A DNA stretch of 64,000 nt from an uncultured Acidobacteriota bacterium (GTDB lineage Bacteria; Acidobacteriota; Blastocatellia; Pyrinomonadales; Pyrinomonadaceae), in the NCBI GenBank assembly GCA_937873515.1, contig CALMYB010000006.1, positions 1 to 64,000 on the forward strand. Direction: 5' to 3'. The notes under the pieces are model-generated. The model was not told the origin of the DNA. It was given only the letters and a program-made list of their open reading frames with translations, and did no database searches. This document shows positions 27,244 through 36,329 of the stretch, piece after piece (the first letter of the stretch is position 1; each line of letters opens with the position of its first letter). A program made the translations under genes and the position numbers.

Positions 27244-28173
27244 TCAGATCTTCGACTTTCCGGTGACCGGATGTACATAGATCTTGCCTGAGCTTTGGGC
27301 CGCGGAAACCTTTTTATCTACCATTTCAGAGAAAGTTATGCTGCCTTCCAGAACGTGAATGAGATCCTCACCATCGACAAGAATTGTCTTTAGTGCTTTC
27401 CCAAGAATAAGGAGATCTACCGCATCTTTACTAAATCCGTTGATCGAGACGAAAACACCACGCCCGTACATCTTTCCCTCGGTTTTTCCAGCAAACTGGA
27501 AAAGCGATTCGTTATTCATCTCCCTGTTCTGCCATTTGGCTTCGAGCAGGTAGTTTTCTCCTTCGAACTTAAAGGCTCCGTCTATTTGTTCACCACTATT
27601 CCGAAACGATTCGGTAACGGAGAGATTGGAAAGCCTGGCGAGTTCGATCAGAATGGATTCCAGTTCGTAACCTCGTTTTTGCTTTGCCGCAGTGGAGGAA
27701 TTTTCGGTCGTCAGTTGCAGGAATCTATTTCGCAGCTCTTCAAGAGTGTTCTTCGGTTTCTGCTTTTCTTCCTCGGCTTTTATTCTCGCATCCCGCTCCT
27801 GCTTGATCTTGGAATCCCTGATCTCGACCAGTTGCCTTAGGTGGGCTAGGGCTCTATCAGCTGCCGCCCGGTCCAGTTTCTTTATCTTCTCGAAATAGTA
27901 AGGATTAAATTCACTCCAATTGACAAGCGAGTGCAGCATCGAGCGAAACTGCCTGATACCGTGGTCCGGACGGTTATGCAAGCTGCCAATGACGGCGTCC
28001 ACCATCTTCGCCCTATTTAGTCCTTTCTCGGGATCGTCGTAACCCTTGATGCATTTGAGATCTTCTTTCGAACATTCATGATCAACAAAAAAGGCATCAA
28101 TGTCCTTCTTCGCCCAGAAGATGCTGAGAATGCAGTCCCTCATGCAGTGGCGTATGTCCAGGGGAAATTCCAT
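27244..28173 (-). CDS. Mrr-like restriction endonuclease with unknown N-terminal domain
   Basis: 309 residues. The C-terminal half is a PD-(D/E)xK nuclease fold: SGEQIDGAFKF then NYLLEAKW, giving Asp198, Glu211 and Lys213, followed by GKTEGKMYGRGVFVSINGFSKDA, typical of Mrr-type type IV restriction enzymes that cut modified foreign DNA. The N-terminal 110 residues are helical and unlike a standard Mrr wing; a charged coiled linker (EIRDSKIKQERDARIKAEEEKQK) joins the two. No methyltransferase is adjacent, which fits a stand-alone enzyme. Good ribosome site not seen; start from frame. Defence or interelement competition is the inferred role. Confidence 0.8.
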   Translation of the reverse strand: MEFPLDIRHCMRDCILSIFWAKKDIDAFFVDHECSKEDLKCIKGYDDPEKGLNRAKMVDAVIGSLHNRPDHGIRQFRSMLHSLVNWSEFNPYYFEKIKKLDRAAADRALAHLRQLVEIRDSKIKQERDARIKAEEEKQKPKNTLEELRNRFLQLTTENSSTAAKQKRGYELESILIELARLSNLSVTESFRNSGEQIDGAFKFEGENYLLEAKWQNREMNNESLFQFAGKTEGKMYGRGVFVSINGFSKDAVDLLILGKALKTILVDGEDLIHVLEGSITFSEMVDKKVSAAQSSGKIYVHPVTGKSKI

Positions 28174-28219
28174 AATTTGTATCGAATAGGTCTCGCTCGC
28201 GCTTCGTACTTCTTTTAAA

Positions 28220-29070
28220 TTACTTTCCGATCAGCGGCATAAGGTTCTCGCGTATGATATTAGCGACCGTTGCTAATTCAAGCTCGGCATCGAGCCGGTT
28301 CTTTCTGAGAAAGGCGCGCCACTGGAGCTTCTTGGTCGAATCATCAGTGAACGCATCCGTCAGAGCCACAGGCATTTCATCAGGCAACGGCGTGTCGCGC
28401 CGTTCGAATGTACGCCTTATCGCTTCGCTCAGAACAGCTTTGTCGAGATCGAGGGTGGTCAGGAGCAACCATATATCGTAAAAGTCCTTCATCCTGGTAT
28501 TCACCATATCGAGGACGACCATCGCGTGAAATTTCTCCGCGATCGCACTCTCGGGTGTATATCCGAGAAGCACCGGCCGGCCGAGATCAAGCAGCTGCGG
28601 GAATTCGATTTCTATCGGGCCAGGAACTATCGCATCCCCGAATCCTACGTCGATCTGAAGGCGCAGTCTTATCTTTCCGAGCAGTCCATTCGCCATCACC
28701 CGGACACCTTGATATTTACCCGCTTTTTGAATGATCTCAGCCGAAACTGTTTCGGGATCGAAAATCACCCGTCATCCACGTCAACGGAACAGCATTCGCG
28801 AATTATCTTTTGAAGATTGTCGATGTCATTGCCGGTTTGACCGAGGAGATCGATATCCATAGTCGGCCGGCCGGCCGGCACGTCCCAGATCTTCATCATC
28901 TGAGCGCCCTTAAGCACGAAGGTCCGACTGTACTCTGTACGGGAGAGCCGGTACAGAAAACGCTCGATAGCGAAATACTGTAGCAGCTCGTTCAAAGTGC
29001 GATCCTCACGCCGGGCAATATTGAGCAGGCGCTGGTGAATAGAGGCCGCGAGGTTGGCTTTTTTCGTCAT
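28220..29070 (-). pseudogene. abiEii: AbiEii/AbiGii-family toxin gene, split by a frameshift
   Basis: Two overlapping frames together form one AbiEii nucleotidyltransferase toxin of about 285 residues. The upstream frame (29070-28765, 101 residues) has FVLKGAQMMKIWD and TMDIDLLGQ, the family's nucleotidyltransferase motif. It ends with TGA after VDVDDG. The downstream frame (28768-28220) resumes at VIFDPETVSAE and carries the usual YTPESAIAEKFHAMVVLD and RMKDFYDIWLL motifs. One base is missing in a GGG run at 28768-28770, so intact protein would need a +1 base or ribosomal slippage. It may be decay, a sequencing error or programmed shifting. The start of the downstream frame could be GTG 28768. 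Confidence 0.75.
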
Positions 29071-29687
29071 TGTATTGCTTCAAGATAGGGACGGATCACT
29101 CGCTCTACCCTGCAGACGCGGGCGAACTCGAGGATCTTCTTTCTTGACCCCTTGTTTCTGATGCAAAGTCTCAGGGCTTCCAGAGCCACGTCGAGTCCTA
29201 TCCTGTTCCGGAACTTGAAGCAGTCGGCTACCGTTTTCTCCATTGAGTAGACCTTTATACTTGTTCCCTCGATCGCATGTTGTTCGACCCCGGATGAATA
29301 TGCTTCCGGCTCAAAACGAAAAACGCGAAGCGGAGGAAAGTCGAGTCTCGGTTTTTGCCTGCCTTTCGGAATAGCCAGATACACCTCATGCGGCACCTCG
29401 TTTGTGATCCGGTGGAACGATAGGGCGGAGATAAGGCAGATGACTCCATCGGGCACTCGCATCGCAGCCGCGATCAGCTCGATATTCTCGGCTGTCGGTT
29501 CGTCCGAAAGCTGATACACCCCGCGCGTGATCTGTGTGATCCGTCCAGTGTCCCGCAGCTCATAAAGGGTTCTTGGATGAATACCTAGACCGAGAATATC
29601 GGATGTGCGAAGTGCTCCACCGTGTGACTGGAGTATTTTGATCGCTTTTTTTGCCGCTATATTCTCCATGATGGATAAAACCTGCAT
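29067..29687 (-). CDS. abiEi: AbiEi-family antitoxin and transcription regulator
   Basis: 206 residues. The N-terminal winged helix (GGALRTSDILGLGIHPRTLYELRDTGRITQITRGVYQLS) is typical of AbiEi antitoxins, which repress their own operon and keep the AbiEii nucleotidyltransferase in check in a type IV toxin-antitoxin pair. The C-terminal part has RLDFPPLRVFRFEPEAYSSG and KTVADCFKFRNRIGLDVALEAL, standard for the family. It overlaps the toxin gene by four bases (ATGA). Met7 (29669) is an alternative start. If the toxin is broken, this gene may persist as a regulator or as anti-addiction protection. Confidence 0.9.
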   Translation of the reverse strand: MQVLSIMENIAAKKAIKILQSHGGALRTSDILGLGIHPRTLYELRDTGRITQITRGVYQLSDEPTAENIELIAAAMRVPDGVICLISALSFHRITNEVPHEVYLAIPKGRQKPRLDFPPLRVFRFEPEAYSSGVEQHAIEGTSIKVYSMEKTVADCFKFRNRIGLDVALEALRLCIRNKGSRKKILEFARVCRVERVIRPYLEAIQ

Positions 29688-29855
29688 ACGATATTAACAT
29701 CGAATGAGTAATTTATCCAGACTAAAGCGCTAAAGAGTATTTCAGCAAATTCTTTGCTCATTTTCTTCGGATGGCCAGATTGCCAAACTCGGGAACAGCG
29801 AGCTGACCGGTAGAAATAAGCTGCGGACAGTTCAAAGGTTTGCTGGAAAGAGATC

Positions 29856-30917
29856 ATGATGGCGGATACCGGATTCAAAAGGGTTTCGAAGAAATATCCG
29901 TGCCGTGTTTGCGGGAAGCCTGATTGGTGCAGCGCGACCGCGACGGAGACTATTTTGTTCTGCGCCCGGTCCACACTGAATGCGGATCGCGTTAGCCAAT
30001 ACGGTTGGGGCGTCTATTACCGGGACAAGTACCGATACGGGTTCGATCTCGAACGACGCTTCAAACGGTTTCCAAAAGCGAAGAAAAAGAACGTAACTGA
30101 AACCCTGGCCACACTCGCGATCCGGGATCGCGTCTATCGAACGCTGATCGAGTTATCTCCGGCAACTTCAAATAACACTATCGTGAACGGGCGCGGTGGT
30201 TTGTTTGAAAGAGGGATACGAGACCTATCTCTATACGGCAGCCTGCCAAGACTTGTCAATGAGCGACAGGTATTGGTTGAGCGCCTTGTTGATTCGATGG
30301 CGAAGGATGGAATTCGCTCTTTTGAAGGCATTCCCGGATTCTGGAGAGACGCGAACGGAAGACTTCGGCTATGGAGCGAGCATGATTCGTTTGACGATCT
30401 GATGCTGATACCGTTCGTCGGGCTGGATGGGCTTATATGTGCATGCCAGATCCGGTTCATGCGGTATATCCCCGACAAGTCCGGGCGGTACGTCTGGCTG
30501 TCTTCCGCGAAGCAAAAGAACGGCTGCGGCCCGGGTGCCCCCCTGCATCACGCTGATCCGTGTTCACCTTCCTACAAACCGGTTCTGGTTACTGAAGGTG
30601 CATTAAAGGCCGCAACGGCACAAAAGTTCTTGCCGGACAGATACGTTGTCGGAAACAGCGGAGTTGCTGCATCGCATCGAGAGATAATCGAAACCGCCCG
30701 CCGAAAGCCCTTAGAGATCGCATTCGACAATGACAGTTTTATCAATCCTCATGTAGCACGGGCCCTTGCCTCGCTGATACGGCTGCACCACGCGGATAAA
30801 CGATCATTTGCCTACGACGACGATGTTCGGATCTTGACCTGGGACGGTCGTCTTAAGGGTATCGACGAAGCAGTGCTTTCGGGCCATCAACTAAACTCGC
30901 TGGCCGTTGCGGAGTAG
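29856..30917 (+). CDS. Toprim/DUF3854-type protein with N-terminal zinc finger
   Basis: 353 residues. Residues 16-40 (CRVCGKPDWCSATATETILFCAR) form a CHC2-like zinc ribbon as in DnaG primases. The C-terminal half contains VLVTEGALKAATAQKF (Toprim Glu) and IAFDNDSFINPHV (Toprim Asp motif), the DUF3854 arrangement found in plasmid and phage primase-helicase neighbours. It lacks a visible catalytic primase core, so a DNA-binding or primase-like accessory role is more likely than full primase activity. Divergent from the AbiE pair; transcribed with the methyltransferase and helicase that follow. Confidence 0.78.
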   Translation: MMADTGFKRVSKKYPCRVCGKPDWCSATATETILFCARSTLNADRVSQYGWGVYYRDKYRYGFDLERRFKRFPKAKKKNVTETLATLAIRDRVYRTLIELSPATSNNTIVNGRGGLFERGIRDLSLYGSLPRLVNERQVLVERLVDSMAKDGIRSFEGIPGFWRDANGRLRLWSEHDSFDDLMLIPFVGLDGLICACQIRFMRYIPDKSGRYVWLSSAKQKNGCGPGAPLHHADPCSPSYKPVLVTEGALKAATAQKFLPDRYVVGNSGVAASHREIIETARRKPLEIAFDNDSFINPHVARALASLIRLHHADKRSFAYDDDVRILTWDGRLKGIDEAVLSGHQLNSLAVAE

Positions 30918-30980
30918 TTCGAGCAATTGAGCCCGGAATGTCTGGAGCAAGCCGGGCAGATCTTGAATATGGGGGAGTGA

Positions 30981-31002
30981 GCAAAAATAAGCGGCTGGCA
31001 GA
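30981..31002 (+). repeat. Recurring element, copy A
   Basis: GCAAAAATAAGCGG followed two bases later by GGCAGA. Related copies lie at 37709, 46762 and 50504. Here it ends 28 bases before the preferred start of the methyltransferase gene. Confidence 0.4.
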
Positions 31003-31030
31003 AAGCAGATTCACTCACGAGACCAGTCCA

Positions 31031-32011
31031 ATGAATGATTTTCAAACCGTACCACTTTCTTTGATCGAGCAGATCGCCGGCATTATTTATGACGAAAAGA
31101 AACAAATCACCAACCGCGACCTGTTGGATCTATGCAGTGCGGCAGGAGTCGACAGCTTTTCGAGCGATCCGCATCTCTGCCACGAGATCGCGGAGACGGC
31201 ACTGAATTTCCTCATACTGCAGAAGTACGGAAGACAATCGCTGTCATCGGACGAACCTTCCACTTTCTGCTCTACGATACTCAAACCTCTTCAAAAAAGG
31301 CTTCCGACGCAATCGTGGCGGAGTGATGCCCAGATAACTTATCAGCAATTCTCCACCCCGGCATCAATTGCATATTTGGCGGCATACCTTCTGAATCTCA
31401 GTGACAAGGATACGGTGCTCGAACCGTCATGCGGAACTGGAAATCTCGCAGTTTGGGCTTTGTCGGCATGTGCAACTGTCATAAGCAACGACATCGATCC
31501 GCGAAGACGAGAGCTTGCGGCTCTTGTCGGACTTAGTACGACCGGCCACGACGCAGAGTTCATCGACGATCTTCTGCCGGAGGATGTGATCCCGAACGTG
31601 GTCCTTGCCAATCCACCATTCTCATCGAGCGGCGGACGCATCGCGAGAAACCAAAGCAAGTTCGGGTTTCGTCATGTCGAGTCGGCCTTAAGGCGGCTCG
31701 CTCCAGGCGGAAGATTCGGGGTTATCCTCGGGGACGGTGGTTCTTTGAAAAGCATCACCGGAAAACGGTTTTGGCGATCGCTGCTTCCAAATATTCACTT
31801 AACGGTCGCCATTGACCTGCCCGGCCGCGAATACTACCGGAACGGGGTTTCTGTTGCGGTCTCGCTCCTGATAGGTCGTAAGGTGTCAAACGAAGAGCGA
31901 GACACGGTAGCGGTGGTCGCCAGCCCAATATCCATCACCGCGTCGTCTGTCGAGGACGCTTTCGACAAGGCGTTGGCCAGCCAGCTTAGGTTCGACCCCG
32001 ACCCTGAATAA
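31031..32011 (+). CDS. Adenine-specific DNA methyltransferase-like protein
   Basis: 326 residues from ATG 31031; an in-frame ATG at 30938 adds 31 residues of unstructured sequence and would place the recurring element inside the gene. SAM-binding motif I is VLEPSCGTGNLAV, followed by the catalytic NPPF (VVLANPPFSSSG) that marks N6-adenine methyltransferases, then GGRFGVILGDGG. Such domains are usually fused to the N-terminus of Strawberry-notch helicases; here it is separate and a 1.1-kb helicase gene lies one gene downstream. The pair may act as a unit in epigenetic protection or transcription control. Target sequence unknown. Confidence 0.82.
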   Translation: MNDFQTVPLSLIEQIAGIIYDEKKQITNRDLLDLCSAAGVDSFSSDPHLCHEIAETALNFLILQKYGRQSLSSDEPSTFCSTILKPLQKRLPTQSWRSDAQITYQQFSTPASIAYLAAYLLNLSDKDTVLEPSCGTGNLAVWALSACATVISNDIDPRRRELAALVGLSTTGHDAEFIDDLLPEDVIPNVVLANPPFSSSGGRIARNQSKFGFRHVESALRRLAPGGRFGVILGDGGSLKSITGKRFWRSLLPNIHLTVAIDLPGREYYRNGVSVAVSLLIGRKVSNEERDTVAVVASPISITASSVEDAFDKALASQLRFDPDPE

Positions 32012-32090
32012 ATTCCTGATCCTCGAATTATAAATCCTAGTCGATAAGCCGGAGTGGCAATGTCCATCTCAGGCGACCAGATCAACCAGT

Positions 32091-32789
32091 ATGAATTACC
32101 AGCAACTACATGAAGCCGTCAAAAACGGCTCGATCGTCAGCGCCATAGATACGAGCGGCAAGAAACACCGCTTCTTTATATCGGACAGCGGCGACCTATG
32201 TCGATTCAAGTCGCGCAGTCGCCGTCAGGGATACCGGGTGAATGAAGCGGAGCTTGCCCGTTACACACGATTGATACCCTTCAAACAGCCGCCGACCGGA
32301 GAAGAGAGGCTCAGAAAAGATTATCGGCTCATTGAGAAGTACAAACGAATGGCGGGCGAGGCCAGCTTTACGAATCATTTCATTCGCGACTGTCTCGCTC
32401 TTCCCGACTTTGAGGCATGGCTAAAGGATCTGGTTGAGCCGGATTCCTGGGAAGCGGATAAAGAGAGGCGCCCGAAGACCCTGTACGAACTCCATATAAC
32501 GACCGGAACCAATATCGACGGAAAGGTGATCTCGCTGAACCGGATAGCAAAAAAGTACCCGCGCGAAATCGAGCGGCTTCGCGAGTCTATCCGTAACCGC
32601 TCGGCGGGAATAATTATTGGTGGTCGTTGGGCCAAGTTCGCCGGATACGATATATCGATCGAAACCGAACTCAATACCGAGACCGGAGATTTTCGAGGCT
32701 TCCTGTCGCTCGAATATGCCGGCTGCGGCAACGGTTACTATTACCTGCTTATCAATGACGAAAACTTCATCGGCTACGACGTAGATTGA
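32091..32789 (+). CDS. Unknown protein between methyltransferase and helicase
   Basis: 232 soluble residues. A short N-terminal helical part is followed by GKKHRFFISDSGDLCRFKS, then a long Arg/Lys-rich middle (EERLRKDYRLIEKYKRM) and a C-terminal beta-rich part (GRWAKFAGYDISIETELN ... GNGYYYLLINDENFIGY). I do not recognise the family. The position between two DNA-modifying genes suggests a partner. Codon use looks like its neighbours. A weak ribosome site only. Confidence 0.75.
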   Translation: MNYQQLHEAVKNGSIVSAIDTSGKKHRFFISDSGDLCRFKSRSRRQGYRVNEAELARYTRLIPFKQPPTGEERLRKDYRLIEKYKRMAGEASFTNHFIRDCLALPDFEAWLKDLVEPDSWEADKERRPKTLYELHITTGTNIDGKVISLNRIAKKYPREIERLRESIRNRSAGIIIGGRWAKFAGYDISIETELNTETGDFRGFLSLEYAGCGNGYYYLLINDENFIGYDVD

Positions 32790-32836
32790 GAACCAAAAGC
32801 TTTCCCTGCAAAGGCCAACTCAACAACTAAAACGAA

Positions 32837-35800
32837 ATGTTATCAAGTTACCAGCAATCGGTGGGTACAACTGCGCCGTTTTCAGCAGCTTCAGAGCCGG
32901 CCGCAATGCCTCTCGAAACGAGCGAGTCCGGTACCACTAACCAAGTTATCGCGTATGCGCCTCGATTTATTGTCGGAGGTTCACCGCATCCGGGTGTGAT
33001 CGTCGAACCGCCCGGTCTTGCGAATGTCGAACCGCCGCCGATAACCTATCGCCCTCATCTTCCGACCGAACTCTGCATAAGCGGCAGACTTTCCGGAATG
33101 CAGATGGAGAGGATCATCTATGCCGGGCAGGCTCACTGGCAGAGGCTTGCGAACGGTTCCCGCGCCGGGATCAGCATCGGCGACGGAACCGGCACGGGAA
33201 AGACCGCGGCACTTGCCGGAATGATCCTCGACAACTGGTTCCAAGTCAGGCGACGGGCGGTCTGGTTCTCGGTAAAGGCCGATCTCATCGAAGCTGTATC
33301 CGACGAGTTCGCTAGGCTCGGTCTCACACCGCCTATAAAGCTGATCAACGACTTTCCGACTGACGGCGATATTGATATCGGCGACGGCATTGTGTTCTGC
33401 ACTTACCGTTCTCTCATTGCCCGCTCTAAGTCCGGTAAACGCCGCATCGATCAGCTAACCCGCTGGCTTAGAAGCGAAGGAGTGGTGATTTTTGATGAGG
33501 GCCACAAGGCCAAATACGCCTTCGCGGATGATAGGGGCAAATCCACCCAGACCGGAGCGGCGGTGCTTGAGATCCAGGACCCGGAGAAATATCCCGAATA
33601 TCGGGTTGTGTATTCGTCTGCCACCTCGGCAGGAGAAGTGCGGCACCTTGCATATATGTCTCGCCTCGGACTTTGGGGAGAAGGCACGAACTTTCCAGCG
33701 GGCTTCGAGCAGTTCGCCGAGGAGATCGAATCGGGCGGCGTGGGTGCTCTTGAGATGGTCTGCCGCGATCTTAAAGCTATGGGGAGATATCTATGCGGCA
33801 ACCTAAGCATGGGAGTCGATCCGAAGTCTGGCCTTGCCGTCGAGTTCCGCGAAGTAACTCACTGGCTCACACCCGCTCAAAGGCAGATGTACGACAACAT
33901 GGCCCAGGGCTGGCAGGAAGTATTTAGGAATATCCATAAGGCCCTGGATATGACCAACTCCGGTAAGGCAACACGAGCCCTTGCCGTAAACCAGTTTTGG
34001 GCAGAGCATCAACGATGTTTCAGGAATCTGATCACAGCGTTCAAGGTTCCAACAATTATCCGCGAGATCGAGGAGGCCCTTGGCAACAGGCAGTCCGTCG
34101 TTGTGTCCCTGACGGGAACCGGCGAAAGCCAAACAAAGAAACAGATAGAGCGGGCCGCTGACCAGGACGAGGCGATTGACGCCTTGGATTTTAGCCCGCG
34201 TGAGACGTTGACCCGCTTGGTCGCACAATGTTTCCCGACCGCCTGCTTTCAGGAACGAACAAATCCATACTCCGGTACCATCGAATATATCCCTGTTCTC
34301 GACGCTGCCGGCAATCAGGTCGAAAGCCGTGCAGCATTGGCACTCAGAGCGGAACTGCTCGATAAACTCTCCGTCCTCGAAGTGCCCGAACATCCGCTCG
34401 ATCAGCTTTTGGATTATTTCGGCGTGGAAAATGTGGCGGAGATGACGGGCCGGAAGAAGCGTCTGATCCGAACAACTTCGGGCACGCTCGAATATCGCCC
34501 CCGCCAGCTTGCCGGCGTTCCGTCGAAGCTGATCAACCTCCATGAAAAGAACGCGTTCCAGAACGGAGACAAGCGGATCGCGATCATGTCGGAGGTCGCA
34601 TCGACCGGAGACAGCCTTCACGCCGGGGAGCAGGTAGGAAATAAACAACGCCGACTCCACATCGCCGCCGAACTGAAATGGTCCGCGGATAAACAGATCC
34701 AGGACTTCGGGAGAACCCACCGCACAGGCCAGATGTCTCCGCCGGTCTATCTCCTCGTATTCACCGAACTCGGAGGCGAAAAGCGGTTCTCGGCAACGAT
34801 CGCCCGTCGGCTCGGGAACATGGGAGCGTTGACCAAGGGCGACCGGAAAGCCGAAAAGGCAGGAAATCTAGATAAATACAACCTCGAATCAAAAGAGGGA
34901 CGCTCGGCTTTGAATGTAGTCCTGACCGGCATAATGCGAGGTGTTGAGATCGAGGGGATCGATGATCCGAAACAGGCATTGAGAGATATGGGACTGGTAA
35001 AGACATTGGATGGAGTGGAGCAAGTTCCCGACAGCGAGAAGACGAACATCCCGAGATTCCTTAATCGGCTTCTATCTCTGGAAGTGGATCGGCAAAATGC
35101 GCTATTCGATCACTTCTATTCGACATTTCTTGAGACGATCGAATACCTAAAGCAGAATGGAAAACTCGATGACGGCATGGAAGACTTGAAAGCAATATCC
35201 GTCGAGATCGCCGAACCGCCGCAGGTGATGCACGCCGATGCTCTAACAGGAGCCAGAACGGTCTATTACAAGCTCAATCTGAAAGTGGCCACGAAGCCTG
35301 CGAGATATATCGAGCTTTCAGAGAGCAGTGTTCATCAATTCTTTCAGGATCGACGTGACGGTTTGTTTGTTGCGGTCAGACGAACTTTATCCCATACCGA
35401 TCCGGAGACCGGCGAACGATATCAAATGTTCTCGATCTCGAAACCGGAGGGCCGAAACCTTTCATACATCCGCGAGAGCGAACTGAATCAGAAATACCGA
35501 GTTGTTGCGAAAGGAAAAGCTGAGGCCTGGTGGCTTAAGGAAGAAGCAAAGATCCCGCCGTTCGAAGAGAAGACGGTGCATCTCCTAAGCGGAGCACTGC
35601 TTCCGATCTGGAAGTATCTCAAGACTCTTAGCCACGAGGCTCTTAATATTGTTAGAACAACTACTGACGATGGAACGCGTCTTGTCGGAGTGAATATCGC
35701 GGGTGACTGGCTCAATGATATAAGGCGGCACTTCGGGCTTCGCTCGGAAACTCCTGCGACTGCTGCCGAAATACTTCGTGTAATCGATCTCGAGAACAAT

Positions 35801-36178
35801 ACCGTGAATCTCATGGGTGATATCAAGATAAAAACGACGCGATTCCAGGGACGGCTTATGACGGAAGTCTGCCCCTCGACATTCGAACAGATCCGCGAAC
35901 TTCGAGGGATGGGGCTCGTTAATATCGTACAACACGGGAAGCAGCGCTTCTTTCTCCCGGAATATTCTCCCGGACTCCACCTTGAACCGATCCTGGCCTT
36001 GTATCCGGCTGAATCGACCGATTTAAGCTTTTTGTCTGAATTGCAGAGCGATTTCAGTGAACTTGTTAAGGAGGAACCAGTGGAGCTGTCGGAATGGCTA
36101 TGCGAACCTCCCGAAAATGCGGTCCAAGGTCTCTCGGCTGTCCCCGAAACGTTGGAAACTGCAACGCTATGGACTTAA
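32837..36178 (+). CDS. Strawberry-notch-like superfamily II helicase/NTPase
   Basis: 1113 residues. The N-terminal 100 residues are low complexity. Helicase motif I is GDGTGTGKTAAL near 114-125, motif II VVIFDEGHKAK near 215-225, motif III VVYSSATSAGEVRH near 255-268. The C-terminal RecA half contains RIAIMSEVASTGDSLHAGEQ and the motif VI-like IQDFGRTHRTGQ near 625. The match is to the Strawberry-notch family, whose bacterial members occur on plasmids. Around 350 residues follow, with no named domain. The adenine methyltransferase domain that family members often carry at the N-terminus is encoded separately two genes upstream. Confidence 0.9.
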   Translation: MLSSYQQSVGTTAPFSAASEPAAMPLETSESGTTNQVIAYAPRFIVGGSPHPGVIVEPPGLANVEPPPITYRPHLPTELCISGRLSGMQMERIIYAGQAHWQRLANGSRAGISIGDGTGTGKTAALAGMILDNWFQVRRRAVWFSVKADLIEAVSDEFARLGLTPPIKLINDFPTDGDIDIGDGIVFCTYRSLIARSKSGKRRIDQLTRWLRSEGVVIFDEGHKAKYAFADDRGKSTQTGAAVLEIQDPEKYPEYRVVYSSATSAGEVRHLAYMSRLGLWGEGTNFPAGFEQFAEEIESGGVGALEMVCRDLKAMGRYLCGNLSMGVDPKSGLAVEFREVTHWLTPAQRQMYDNMAQGWQEVFRNIHKALDMTNSGKATRALAVNQFWAEHQRCFRNLITAFKVPTIIREIEEALGNRQSVVVSLTGTGESQTKKQIERAADQDEAIDALDFSPRETLTRLVAQCFPTACFQERTNPYSGTIEYIPVLDAAGNQVESRAALALRAELLDKLSVLEVPEHPLDQLLDYFGVENVAEMTGRKKRLIRTTSGTLEYRPRQLAGVPSKLINLHEKNAFQNGDKRIAIMSEVASTGDSLHAGEQVGNKQRRLHIAAELKWSADKQIQDFGRTHRTGQMSPPVYLLVFTELGGEKRFSATIARRLGNMGALTKGDRKAEKAGNLDKYNLESKEGRSALNVVLTGIMRGVEIEGIDDPKQALRDMGLVKTLDGVEQVPDSEKTNIPRFLNRLLSLEVDRQNALFDHFYSTFLETIEYLKQNGKLDDGMEDLKAISVEIAEPPQVMHADALTGARTVYYKLNLKVATKPARYIELSESSVHQFFQDRRDGLFVAVRRTLSHTDPETGERYQMFSISKPEGRNLSYIRESELNQKYRVVAKGKAEAWWLKEEAKIPPFEEKTVHLLSGALLPIWKYLKTLSHEALNIVRTTTDDGTRLVGVNIAGDWLNDIRRHFGLRSETPATAAEILRVIDLENNTVNLMGDIKIKTTRFQGRLMTEVCPSTFEQIRELRGMGLVNIVQHGKQRFFLPEYSPGLHLEPILALYPAESTDLSFLSELQSDFSELVKEEPVELSEWLCEPPENAVQGLSAVPETLETATLWT

Positions 36179-36285
36179 ATGTAGACGAGTTACTTTGAAA
36201 AACCGAGAAAAATTTGTAGCAAAAACGTAATCACTCTCTCAAATTCGGGTTTTAACTTATGTAGGTTGAAATATCGGAATGAGGA

Positions 36286-36312
36286 TCGGGTTTTCGAGCG
36301 CCGAAAACCCGA
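36286..36312 (+). promoter_or_regulatory. Perfect hairpin in the leader of the sigma-54 activator
   Basis: TCGGGTTTTCG (36286-36296) and CGAAAACCCGA (36302-36312) pair perfectly around the loop AGCGC. The ribosome site and ATG (36330) follow within 18 bases, so the structure could control translation or bind a regulator. A second TCGGGTTTT lies at 36245. Confidence 0.55.
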
Positions 36313-36329
36313 CTTGGGAGAGTATTATT

